DNA from: Brumimicrobium aurantiacum
Lineage (GTDB): Bacteria > Bacteroidota > Bacteroidia > Flavobacteriales_D > Crocinitomicaceae
Reading direction: 5' to 3'
Length of the DNA stretch: 64,000 nucleotides
Assembly (NCBI RefSeq): GCF_003402975.1
Contig: NZ_QURB01000001.1
Span: 310,001-374,000, forward strand
How positions within the stretch are numbered: position 1 is the first letter of the stretch; each line of letters starts with the position of its first letter. Below the pieces are notes generated by a model that was not told the origin of the DNA, did not search any database, and saw only the letters and a list, made by a program, of their open reading frames with translations. Shown in pieces: positions 18,637 through 26,868 of the stretch. The position numbers were made by a program, and so were the translations under genes.

Positions 18637-19866
18637 ATGAATAAATATTGGGATAAAAAGTCAGAGGAAAAAATTAAAGAAATCGTTTTTGATGCACTAT
18701 CAAAAAACATCAATTATGATGAGAAAAACATTATTGGAGTTCCAGCCTCTTACTTGGATCAAACAGTATTTAATCAGGACGCTTCTTTTCTAAAAGACGC
18801 TCCTTTTTTATCTACATTAATTAAAAACCCTAACCACATTGGTTGTCATACTTTAGGTGCTTCAGAATCTTTTTTTGCTGGAACACATGAAATTGAAAAG
18901 GATTTAATTAAAATTTGTGCGCACGACATTCTAGGTGGTGATGATGAGTCAAAATTTGACGGTTATGTTGCTTCTGGAGGAACAGAAGCTAACTTGCAAG
19001 CCATTTGGATATATAGAAACTATTTCATGCAAGAAAAAGGCTTAAAGCATAATGAAATTTGTATTCTTACCTCATCTGACAATCATTACTCAATGGACAA
19101 AGCTGGAAATGTTTTCAGTCTTCCAATTCAAAAAGTACAAGTCACTGAAGAAGGTCGATTCATTACAGAAGAAAGCGTTCAGGAGGCTGTAAGCATTCAA
19201 AAGGAAAAAGGTGTTAAAGCATTTATTGTGGTAGCCAACATGATGACTACTATGTTTGGATCAATAGATGAGCCTGAATTCTATTCAACTGTTTTAGAAA
19301 GAGAAGAACTTGATTATTTTATTCACGTAGATGGAGCATACGGAGGATTTTACTTCCCGTTTTCACAAAGAGAGCATCATTTAGACTTTAGAAATCCAAA
19401 AATTAGTTCAGTAACACTTGATGCACACAAAATGGCACAAGCACCTTATGGAACGGGAATTTTTGTAATTCGTGAAAACTTAATGCAATATGCCAACACC
19501 AAAGAAGCGAGTTATGTTGAAGGTGAAGACTCTACATTAATTGGTAGTAGATCTGGAGCAAATGCAGTGGCTGTTTGGATGATTTTAACCAAATACGGAC
19601 CTTACGGTTGGATGGAGAAAATTTTTATTCTTCAAAAAAGAACAGCGTGGATGTGTGAGCAATTAAATGCTTTAAAAATTGAATTTTACCGTCACCCTTC
19701 ATCAAACATCATCACGATCAAAAATGAATTTGTGAAACCAGAAATCGCGAAGAAATACGGATTAGTTCCTGACAATCATCACAATCCAAAATGGAACAAG
19801 ATTGTAATTATGGATCACGTAACCATTGAAAGATTAAGTGAATTGATAGAGGATTTAAAAAAGTAA
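18637..19866 (+). CDS. PLP-dependent group II decarboxylase-like enzyme
   Basis: The 409-residue fold-type I PLP enzyme has ASGGTEANLQAIW (phosphate-binding loop, about residue 110), HVDGAYGGFYFP (cofactor Asp) and LDAHKMAQAPYGTG (Schiff-base Lys, about residue 264). It fits the pyridoxal-dependent decarboxylase family (tyrosine/glutamate/aspartate type). The substrate is not resolved. It stands alone behind a strong constitutive-looking promoter and ends at a strong terminator, so it is a single-gene unit. Confidence 0.8.
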   Translation: MNKYWDKKSEEKIKEIVFDALSKNINYDEKNIIGVPASYLDQTVFNQDASFLKDAPFLSTLIKNPNHIGCHTLGASESFFAGTHEIEKDLIKICAHDILGGDDESKFDGYVASGGTEANLQAIWIYRNYFMQEKGLKHNEICILTSSDNHYSMDKAGNVFSLPIQKVQVTEEGRFITEESVQEAVSIQKEKGVKAFIVVANMMTTMFGSIDEPEFYSTVLEREELDYFIHVDGAYGGFYFPFSQREHHLDFRNPKISSVTLDAHKMAQAPYGTGIFVIRENLMQYANTKEASYVEGEDSTLIGSRSGANAVAVWMILTKYGPYGWMEKIFILQKRTAWMCEQLNALKIEFYRHPSSNIITIKNEFVKPEIAKKYGLVPDNHHNPKWNKIVIMDHVTIERLSELIEDLKK

Positions 19867-19887
19867 AAAGTTAATATAGAATAAAAG

Positions 19888-19933
19888 AGGTTTTATTTGA
19901 ATTGCTAAAGTGATGCAAATAAAACCTTTTTTT
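19888..19933. terminator. Strong bidirectional-looking terminator
   Basis: A perfect 12-bp stem pairs AGGTTTTATTTG (19888-19899) with CAAATAAAACCT (19916-19927), followed by a T run to 19933. It sits between convergent genes and would serve the decarboxylase gene. Confidence 0.85.
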
Positions 19934-19939
19934 ATGCTG

Positions 19940-20293
19940 TTAAAAATAGCGTTTGCGCCATAAAACATAGCTTATTCCACTGATCAAATAGCACAGAATG
20001 TCCCACACATCTGCAACATGTTTTGTATTTTGATTGGGTAGGTATATTTCAAAAAAAACCGAAAACAAAACAACGCTAAGAAAAACCATGGAAGTAGATA
20101 ATTCATATTCTGGTCGTTTTTGAACTTTTCTAATACACCACAAAACAAAAGTGTTGACCAAAAACACACTCAATAAATCAGCCAAGTAATTGGAGATAAA
20201 AATAGGCAGTTGTATATCGGTTTGTTTTAAACCATAGTAAACAAGATAAATTAAAGCAGAAACGATAAAATATGGATGCGTTATTGTTTTCAT
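19940..20293 (-). CDS. VanZ-like small membrane protein
   Basis: The 117-residue protein has about four TM helices. The end (FFEIYLPNQ...ADVWDILCYLISGISYVLWRK) is the kind of acidic-then-TM motif seen in VanZ-like proteins. Function is unknown. It lies 6 nt downstream of the zinc-ribbon membrane protein gene and is probably co-transcribed with it. Confidence 0.6.
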   Translation of the reverse strand: MKTITHPYFIVSALIYLVYYGLKQTDIQLPIFISNYLADLLSVFLVNTFVLWCIRKVQKRPEYELSTSMVFLSVVLFSVFFEIYLPNQNTKHVADVWDILCYLISGISYVLWRKRYF

Positions 20294-20299
20294 TCTACT

Positions 20300-20602
20300 T
20301 TATCCAGAGGCTGCAGCAGCGATATACATAATTGACATCACTAAGCCAACATAAATCATCCACACCCCCATTAATAAATAGTAAAGTAATTTCAACAAAG
20401 GATTCTTTGATGTACGCAAATATTCCATTGCCCTCCTTAATTTCGATGGAGGCTTAGGCGGATTCAATTTATTGTATTCTTTCTGTTTGATTTCATCTTT
20501 AGCTGCTTGACTAATGATGTATCCACAATGTTCACAAACATGTATATCGAAAGACCACTGACGGCAATTTAGACAAAGTGCTTTTTTTGAACTCATAGGC
20601 AA
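20300..20602 (-). CDS. Small zinc-ribbon membrane protein
   Basis: The 100-residue protein has an N-terminal CxxC...CxxC zinc ribbon (LCLNCRQW and VCEHCGY), a basic Pro-rich linker and a C-terminal TM helix (LLMGVWMIYVGLVMSIMYIAAAA). The start could be either Met of MPM. No named family is recognised. It lies 15 nt after the mscS-like gene. Confidence 0.65.
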   Translation of the reverse strand: MPMSSKKALCLNCRQWSFDIHVCEHCGYIISQAAKDEIKQKEYNKLNPPKPPSKLRRAMEYLRTSKNPLLKLLYYLLMGVWMIYVGLVMSIMYIAAAASG

Positions 20603-20617
20603 AGATTCAATTCATTA

Positions 20618-21454
20618 CTATTTTGAACTTGGCTTCCCTTCAGGATAAAAAACTTCTCGTTTTGGCAATGCTATTTCTATTCCGTTGGCATCAAGTGCTT
20701 TTTTTACATTTTCGAGTTGTTCCCAATAGAGTGGCCAAAAATCAACTGATTTCACCCAAGAACGCGCAGTAATTTTCAAGCTATACTCTTCAATACCATC
20801 AAGCCAAACATCTGGTTCTGGATATTTCAAAACTCCTGGAAGATCACTCATAGCTTTTAATAAAATTGTTCTTACTTCATCAACATCTTGACTTAAATCC
20901 ACCAAAATATTAACATCCATTCTTCGGCCGTCATTCATTGTGCGATTATCGACATCACTATTGGCTACATTTCCGTTAGGCATAGTGATAATTCTTCCAT
21001 CAAAGGTTTTGAGTCGCGTATAAAGAATATCGATTTTCTCAACATACCCAAGCGTACCGTTTACATGAATCAAATCACCAACTCGAAAAGGTTTAAAAAC
21101 AAGGATTAAAACACCTCCAGCAAAATTTGCCAAACTACCTTGTAAGGCCAATCCAACAGCAATTGCAGCACCACCAAACATGGCGATAAAGGAGGTTGTC
21201 TCAATTCCTAAAATTATACCTACAACCGCAAACAGTAATCCATATAAGATAAAAGTGGTCAAACTTTCTACAAAAGACCGTAGCGACAATTCGGTATTTG
21301 CTTTACGTAAAAATTTCTTCAACAGTCCTTTTAATAATCTAATGATTAGCACCCCTAAAACAAGAGCAACAATCGCTTTTATCACTGTGGGTCCAATACT
21401 CCACAGGAAATCAAACAATTTATCTTTTAGATCTATAAAAAACTGTTCGTCCAT
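20618..21454 (-). CDS. mscS: MscS-type mechanosensitive channel
   Basis: The 278-residue protein has three TM helices. The pore helix is Gly/Ala-rich (FIAMFGGAAIAVGLALQGSLANFAGGVLILVFKPFRVGD), the MscS hallmark. A beta domain (LGYVEKIDILYTRLKTFDGRIITMPNG) and the mixed C-terminal domain follow. The length is close to E. coli MscS (286). It releases solutes on hypo-osmotic shock from the inner membrane. Confidence 0.9.
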   Translation of the reverse strand: MDEQFFIDLKDKLFDFLWSIGPTVIKAIVALVLGVLIIRLLKGLLKKFLRKANTELSLRSFVESLTTFILYGLLFAVVGIILGIETTSFIAMFGGAAIAVGLALQGSLANFAGGVLILVFKPFRVGDLIHVNGTLGYVEKIDILYTRLKTFDGRIITMPNGNVANSDVDNRTMNDGRRMDVNILVDLSQDVDEVRTILLKAMSDLPGVLKYPEPDVWLDGIEEYSLKITARSWVKSVDFWPLYWEQLENVKKALDANGIEIALPKREVFYPEGKPSSK

Positions 21455-21463
21455 TCCTAAATA

Positions 21464-22243
21464 TTATTTCTTTTTGAATGCGTTAATTGCATTTACAGTG
21501 AAGTCAGAAAGTACAAGCTCACCACTCATAGCAGCACGATCTTGTAACAATTGATCCCAATTTTCTGTTCCTTCCCAAAAAATTCCTTTCAATAACTTCA
21601 TTGCTTCAGGATTTGAATCTGCTAATTTATTCGCAAGCGTTTCTACTGCAGCATCCATTTCTTCAACATTTTCAAAAACATCTGCATACAAGCCTTTTTC
21701 TTTTGCCCATTCAGCAGATTGCCATTCTGTAGCGTTGATGGCCAATTGACTCATTGCAGAAGTACCAACTTTTCTTTCTACTGCTGGTCCAACCACAAAT
21801 GGTCCTATTCCAATGGCCAATTCTGATAATTTAACTGCAGAAAATTTCGTTGCATAACAGTAATCTACTGCAGAAGCAAGTCCTACTCCTCCACCAACAG
21901 TTTTTCCTTGTACACGACCAATTATTAATTTTGGACATTTACGACAAGCATTGATTACGTTGGCAAATCCCATAAAAAATTTCTTTCCAGTATCTAAATC
22001 TTTGATTGAAATTAATTCATCAAAACTAGCTCCAGCACAGAATGCACGATCACCTTCAGATTTCAACACAATTACTTTTGCTTCGTCTTTTTGACCAATC
22101 TCTGTAATCGTATCTGCTAATTTCTTTAATACTCTTCCTGGTAATGAATTACTTAAAGGGTGATTAAAAATTACCGTTGCAATTCCTTTATCATTGATTG
22201 AATACTTAACGTCTCCTTGATTAACTGCGTCTGTGTTGCTCAT
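21464..22243 (-). CDS. Enoyl-CoA hydratase/isomerase family protein
   Basis: This crotonase-fold protein has about 259 residues from MSNTDAVNQG. The oxyanion-hole segments are AFCAGASFDELIS and GKTVGGGVGLA. The catalytic Glu positions of hydratases fall in the region VKLSELAIGIGP. The longer reading to 22315 adds 24 residues without family similarity, so I start at 22243. It acts on CoA thioesters in fatty or amino acid breakdown. The exact substrate is unknown. Confidence 0.8.
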   Translation of the reverse strand: MSNTDAVNQGDVKYSINDKGIATVIFNHPLSNSLPGRVLKKLADTITEIGQKDEAKVIVLKSEGDRAFCAGASFDELISIKDLDTGKKFFMGFANVINACRKCPKLIIGRVQGKTVGGGVGLASAVDYCYATKFSAVKLSELAIGIGPFVVGPAVERKVGTSAMSQLAINATEWQSAEWAKEKGLYADVFENVEEMDAAVETLANKLADSNPEAMKLLKGIFWEGTENWDQLLQDRAAMSGELVLSDFTVNAINAFKKK

Positions 22244-22387
22244 TTGAATGTTTTTTATGTTTTTTGTTCGGATTCCAAAAATACAGATTTGTAAGGACTT
22301 TATAAGATAAATCAATCGAAAAATGAGTATTCCTTTGAGAAGTTACATTTTTAAATTATCTTATTAGAAAATTCAAACTGCCTCTTC

Positions 22388-23104
22388 ATGAAAAGTCATC
22401 TTCTTCAATTGTTTAATGAATATTCTGACGGACTACGAACACTCGTTTTTCCAAGATATTGTATTATATGTGAAGATGAATTGAATAGAAATCGAGAACA
22501 CTTTTGCGTACAATGTGAAGCCAATTTACACTACACCTACTTTGAAAAATACAGTGACTACACCTTTGCAGATCAAGTATTTTGGGGAAGATTAAAAATC
22601 GAGCATGTTTTTGCACTACTTTACTATGAAAAAGCAACTTCAACAAGAGAAATTCTTCACCACATAAAATACAATGAAGGTATTGATTTGGCTAATTACA
22701 TGGGAAAAATGATGGGCGAAAGGTTAATTCAAAGTGACCGCTTTTCTACAATTGATGTTATTGTTCCTATACCTGTTCACTCCAAAAAGGAATTTTCTCG
22801 AGGCTATAACCAAAGTCAAATAATCGCTGAAGGGCTAAGTGAGACAATAGATTGTCACGTTGTAGAAGCATTATATAGAAAATCGCATGATGAATCGCAA
22901 ACACGAAAAAGTAAAGACGAAAGGTTCAAGAATGTAAAAGACAAATTTGCCCTAAGACCAAATGCTCTAGATGATTATCAGCATGTATTAATCGTTGATG
23001 ATGTACTCACAACTGGCTCTACACTAGAGTTTGCGAGTCGTGCAATTTATGAAGGTGGATTCCAAGGAAAGGTCAGTTTAAGTACAATCGCTGTGGCGCA
23101 TTAA
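22388..23104 (+). CDS. comF: ComF-family phosphoribosyltransferase-like protein
   Basis: The 238-residue protein has an N-terminal zinc ribbon (CIICEDEL...FCVQCEANL), a type I phosphoribosyltransferase domain with PRPP loop VLIVDDVLTTGSTLE (about 199-213), and the ComF motif IPVHSKKEFSRGYNQS. ComF-like proteins take part in DNA uptake in competent bacteria. Its role here is inferred from the family. Confidence 0.85.
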   Translation: MKSHLLQLFNEYSDGLRTLVFPRYCIICEDELNRNREHFCVQCEANLHYTYFEKYSDYTFADQVFWGRLKIEHVFALLYYEKATSTREILHHIKYNEGIDLANYMGKMMGERLIQSDRFSTIDVIVPIPVHSKKEFSRGYNQSQIIAEGLSETIDCHVVEALYRKSHDESQTRKSKDERFKNVKDKFALRPNALDDYQHVLIVDDVLTTGSTLEFASRAIYEGGFQGKVSLSTIAVAH

Positions 23105-23150
23105 CAAACTTAAACATTTAATACACAGTTATTATTCTTATTTTAGAAGA

Positions 23151-23177
23151 AATGGCAAAACCTTTTACATTGCCATT
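23151..23177. promoter_or_regulatory. Inverted repeat upstream of egtB
   Basis: AATGGCAA (23151-23158) and TTGCCATT (23170-23177) form a perfect 8-bp inverted repeat with an 11-bp spacer. The geometry (19 bp centre to centre) suits a dimeric regulator. It lies 33 nt upstream of egtB. The regulator is unknown. Confidence 0.4.
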
Positions 23178-23209
23178 GGTTAATTTTTAAAACTAAAGAA
23201 GAGAAAAAC

Positions 23210-24358
23210 ATGTCACTACTTGAAAAGTTTCTATCAACGAGAAATTACACAGAACAACTATGCGCTCCTCTAAACATTGAAGACTATATTGTACAAATTG
23301 CAACATTCACTAGCCCTGCGAAATGGCACATCGCACATACAACTTGGTTTTTTGAAGAATTTGTACTCAAAACTTATCAAAAAGACTACACTCACTTTGA
23401 TGACGATTTCAACTTTATCTTCAATAGTTATTATAACAATTCCGGGAAGCGAATCAGCAGATCTGATCGTGGTTATTTAACCCGTCCAACTGTTGAACGC
23501 ATTTATGAATACAGGAAATATGTCACGGAAGCCATTCAAATATACCTGGAAGGAAATCCCGATGAAAAAGCCATAGAATTGATTACGCTTGGAATCAATC
23601 ATGAAGAACAGCATCAGGAATTATTGATTACAGATTTAAAATTCATGTTTGCAAGTAATCCACTTCATCCAATTTACGATGCTAAATTTGATATCATCAA
23701 CAGCAAGAATACTGAAACAGGATTCGCAAGTGTTCAGGAAGGTGTATACGAAATCGGTTATCAAGGCAATGATTTTTGTTATGATAATGAATTGGGTCGT
23801 CACAAGGTTTACCTCAACGATTTTGAAATCAGTAAATCACTAGTCACCAATGGAGAATATCTAGAATTCATGGAAGCTGGAGGATATGAAGATTTTAATT
23901 TTTGGCTAGAAGAAGGATTGCATTGGAAAGCAAAAAACAATATCAATTCACCATTGTATTGGGAGAAAATTAATGGCGTTTGGTATCAGTTTACTTTAGC
24001 TGGAATGAAAAAAGTTGATCCCGACCAAATTTTAACACACATCAGTTATTACGAAGCCTCTGCATTTGCAGAATGGAAATCCATGCGCTTACCAACCGAA
24101 GCTGAATGGGAAATTGCTTCCCAACAATTTGACTGGGGACAACGATGGGAATGGACCAATAGTGCATATTTAGCCTATCCAAATTTCAAAAAATCTGAAG
24201 GAGCAGTTGGAGAGTACAACGGCAAATTCATGGACAAACAAAAAGTACTGCGTGGCGCATCTGTTGCCACCTCAAAAAATCACAGTCGTCCTACCTATAG
24301 AAACTTTTTCTATTCAGAGGAGAGATGGCAATTTACCGGACTAAGATTAGTAAAATGA
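23210..24358 (+). CDS. egtB: Ergothioneine biosynthesis sulfoxide synthase EgtB
   Basis: The 382-residue protein has an N-terminal DinB_2-type helical domain with iron ligands (HIAHTTWFFEEF about 43-54, and NHEEQHQELL about 132-141, the HxxxH pair). A formylglycine-generating-enzyme/sulfatase-modifying C-terminal domain ends in GLRLVK. EgtB is a non-haem iron enzyme that joins trimethylhistidine to a thiol donor using O2. The next gene is egtD, which overlaps its stop codon, confirming the assignment. Confidence 0.9.
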   Translation: MSLLEKFLSTRNYTEQLCAPLNIEDYIVQIATFTSPAKWHIAHTTWFFEEFVLKTYQKDYTHFDDDFNFIFNSYYNNSGKRISRSDRGYLTRPTVERIYEYRKYVTEAIQIYLEGNPDEKAIELITLGINHEEQHQELLITDLKFMFASNPLHPIYDAKFDIINSKNTETGFASVQEGVYEIGYQGNDFCYDNELGRHKVYLNDFEISKSLVTNGEYLEFMEAGGYEDFNFWLEEGLHWKAKNNINSPLYWEKINGVWYQFTLAGMKKVDPDQILTHISYYEASAFAEWKSMRLPTEAEWEIASQQFDWGQRWEWTNSAYLAYPNFKKSEGAVGEYNGKFMDKQKVLRGASVATSKNHSRPTYRNFFYSEERWQFTGLRLVK

Positions 24359-25311
24359 TAGAACAATTTAAAAAAGATATAGACAATGGATTGAGTTCCT
24401 CTCCAAAGACTTTGCCTTCCATGTATTTCTATGATAAAATTGGCGATGCCTTATTTGTCAAAATTATGCATTCGGAAGAATACTATTTAACCAGAGCAGA
24501 GTTGGATATTTTCCAAAACCAAACACAACAAATGATTGATCAGCTTCAGCTGGACAAAAGTCAACATTTTGAATTGATAGAATTAGGTGCTGGTGATGGA
24601 CTCAAAACAAAAGAATTATTGAAGGTTTTATCTCAAGAGCAATTCTCCTTTGATTATTTACCCGTGGACATTTCTCAAAATGCATTAGACCAATTAGAAA
24701 AATCAATCAACGAAGAACTACCTAAAGTCTCTATTAAAACACAACAAGGGGATTATTTTAAAGTTTTAGAGACTTTAAATCAATCCAAAACACCGAAAGT
24801 AGTGTTGTTCTTGGGCTCCAATTTGGGAAACATGAGTGACGAAATGGCAACCAAATTCATATCGAAACTGAGTCAAAACCTTTCGGAAAATGACAAACTC
24901 TATTTGGGTGTAGATCTCATTAAGCCAGCTAAAATCGTAAAACCAGCTTACAACGATAGTGAAGGATACACGAGAGATTTCAACATGAATTTATTGAGGA
25001 GAATCAACAATGAGTTAGGTGCAAATTTTGACCTTGACCAATTTTCGCATCAACCTGAATACGACGAAACAGAAGGAATTGCCAAAAGTTTTATACGTAG
25101 TGAGCAAGAACAAGAAGTTAAAATCGAGGCTTTAGACAAAAGCTTTCATTTTGAAGAAGGGGAAAAAATCGCGACTGAAATTTCACGTAAATACAATGAC
25201 GAAATTGTTGAGAAGGTCATTAAAAATGCTGACTTTAAGATCTCGTCAAAATTAACAGATCGCAATAATTATTTTGCAAATTACATTTTAAACCGCACAA
25301 AAAAGCAATGA
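24355..25311 (+). CDS. egtD: L-histidine N-alpha-methyltransferase EgtD
   Basis: This SAM-dependent methyltransferase has about 318 residues. Motifs LIELGAGDGLKTKELL (SAM loop), YLPVDISQNAL and FLGSNLGNMS fit the EgtD/DUF2260 family, which trimethylates histidine to hercynine. I choose the ATG at 24355 because it overlaps the egtB stop in an ATGA junction. The alternative at 24325 is also in frame and is preceded by a GA-rich stretch. It is the second gene of a tightly packed four-gene cluster. Confidence 0.9.
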   Translation: MIEQFKKDIDNGLSSSPKTLPSMYFYDKIGDALFVKIMHSEEYYLTRAELDIFQNQTQQMIDQLQLDKSQHFELIELGAGDGLKTKELLKVLSQEQFSFDYLPVDISQNALDQLEKSINEELPKVSIKTQQGDYFKVLETLNQSKTPKVVLFLGSNLGNMSDEMATKFISKLSQNLSENDKLYLGVDLIKPAKIVKPAYNDSEGYTRDFNMNLLRRINNELGANFDLDQFSHQPEYDETEGIAKSFIRSEQEQEVKIEALDKSFHFEEGEKIATEISRKYNDEIVEKVIKNADFKISSKLTDRNNYFANYILNRTKKQ

Positions 25312-25982
25312 GTAAAACATTGGGCATACTAGGATTGGGAAGTTATTCGACGCTTTATTACATCGAACAACTCAATAAATCATACCTTCAAAAGCAAGGT
25401 GGATATAGTACTTTTCCATTCAAAATGCTCAATACAAATTTCAATACAATCAACACCTTATTGCCGAACACCTCATCAGCATTGGATCAAATTGTTGCTG
25501 AATACATTGAGGAACTTGAGCAATTAAACATCAATGCAATATTAGTTCCCAATATAACATTGCATGAAACATTAGATCGTTTAGAAATCCAACTTCCAAT
25601 TCATCATCCTGTAAGGTTAACCCGACAAAAAGTTGCAGAAGAAAAATGTAAAGAAGCAGTGGTTTTTGGATCGTATTACACCATGGATTCAGATTATTTA
25701 AGATCAGCTTTTAAAACAGCGAATATCATTTTGGTCCCTCCTTCAGCTTCCGATGCTGAATTCATCGATTTGGTCAGGAGAAAAGTCTACCAACAAGAAG
25801 AAAGTCCAGAAATGATTCAGCAGTTTAATGAAATGGTGAATCAATATGCAGATAAACACGCCGTAATCATCGCTTGTACAGAGCTTTCAGTTGCACTTCG
25901 GGTAAAACACAAGCACATCTTCGACATGGCGGCAATACAAATTGAAAGTGCAATTAACAACAATCCGAATTTAAATGGATAA
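25308..25982 (+). CDS. Aspartate/glutamate racemase-like protein with one catalytic Cys
   Basis: The 224-residue protein has the Asp/Glu/hydantoin racemase fold. The second Cys motif is present (VIIACTELSVAL, about residue 187), but the first, normally CNT-type, reads LVPNITLHETL, with no Cys. It overlaps egtD by 4 nt (ATGA), so it is translationally coupled to ergothioneine genes. It may act on an amino-acid by-product of the pathway or as a lyase/isomerase. That is speculation. Confidence 0.65.
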   Translation: MSKTLGILGLGSYSTLYYIEQLNKSYLQKQGGYSTFPFKMLNTNFNTINTLLPNTSSALDQIVAEYIEELEQLNINAILVPNITLHETLDRLEIQLPIHHPVRLTRQKVAEEKCKEAVVFGSYYTMDSDYLRSAFKTANIILVPPSASDAEFIDLVRRKVYQQEESPEMIQQFNEMVNQYADKHAVIIACTELSVALRVKHKHIFDMAAIQIESAINNNPNLNG

Positions 25983-25994
25983 AAATTTAAGATT

Positions 25995-26729
25995 ATGGAA
26001 AGTAAAAATTTTAGTCAGTTAAAAGCAATTTATGTCAATTGTACGCTTAAAAAATCGCCCACAGAAAGTCATACGGATAAATTGATGGAAATTTCAAAAA
26101 ACATCATGAAAAAAGAAGGTGTTGAAGTGGATGAAGTTCGCTTGATAGACCACGATGTAGCGAGTGGAGTTTATCCAGACATGACAGAACATGGTTGGGA
26201 CAAAGACGAGTGGCCAGCAATTTCAAAACGCGTGATGGAAGCCGATATTCTGATTGTTGGAACACCAATATGGTTGGGAGAGAAATCTTCTGAGGCACAA
26301 AAATTAATTGAACGACTTTATGCCTTGAGTGGACAAACCAATGAAAAAGGGCAATATTCATTTTATGGAAAAGTGGGAGGTTGTGTGATCACTGGAAACG
26401 AAGATGGCGTAAAGCATTGTGCCATGGGAATTTTGTATTCACTCCAACATGTTGGTTATTCTATCCCTCCGCAAGCCGACAGTGGATGGATTGGAGAAGT
26501 TGGACCTGGACCAAGTTATGGTGATAATGAATGGAAAGGTGAAAAATTGGAAAAACCTGTTGGAAAAGACAGTGATTTTACGAATAGAAACACCACGTTT
26601 ATGACCTACAATTTAATGCATTTGGCAGCAATGCTTAAAGCGAATGGTGGATATCCAAAACATGGAAATTCAAGAGAAGATTGGGATGATGGAGAACGCT
26701 GGGAATTTGAAAATCCGGAGTATAGGTAG
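25995..26729 (+). CDS. NAD(P)H-dependent FMN reductase-like flavoprotein
   Basis: The 244-residue flavodoxin-like-fold protein has an FMN-binding start (KAIYVNCTLKKSPTESHTDKLM) and VGTPIWLGEKSSEAQKLIERL, typical of NADPH-dependent FMN reductases. It is fourth in the egtBD cluster, 12 nt after the racemase-like gene. It could supply electrons to the EgtB iron centre or reduce an intermediate; neither is shown. Confidence 0.7.
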   Translation: MESKNFSQLKAIYVNCTLKKSPTESHTDKLMEISKNIMKKEGVEVDEVRLIDHDVASGVYPDMTEHGWDKDEWPAISKRVMEADILIVGTPIWLGEKSSEAQKLIERLYALSGQTNEKGQYSFYGKVGGCVITGNEDGVKHCAMGILYSLQHVGYSIPPQADSGWIGEVGPGPSYGDNEWKGEKLEKPVGKDSDFTNRNTTFMTYNLMHLAAMLKANGGYPKHGNSREDWDDGERWEFENPEYR

Positions 26730-26738
26730 TTAATTACG

Positions 26739-26825
26739 TTCCGATAGCTATCGGAATACGAATATTTGTTTGCGCTGTATTGGAACGCGGTCCCGAAAAC
26801 TTTCGGGAACACGGATTTACACGGA
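26739..26825. repeat. Palindromic repeat pair downstream of the egt cluster
   Basis: A perfect 18-bp palindrome (TTCCGATAGC at its left, 26739-26756) is followed by a TCCCGAAA...TTTCGGGA palindrome (26791-26808). The second kind recurs in the repeats at 31.8, 39.7 and 40.5 kb. The surrounding words (aacgcgg, acacggattt) reappear degenerately around 29800. Confidence 0.55.
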
Positions 26826-26868
26826 TTTTTTTAGATATAGAAAATACATTGAGGAATAAGAGTATGGG

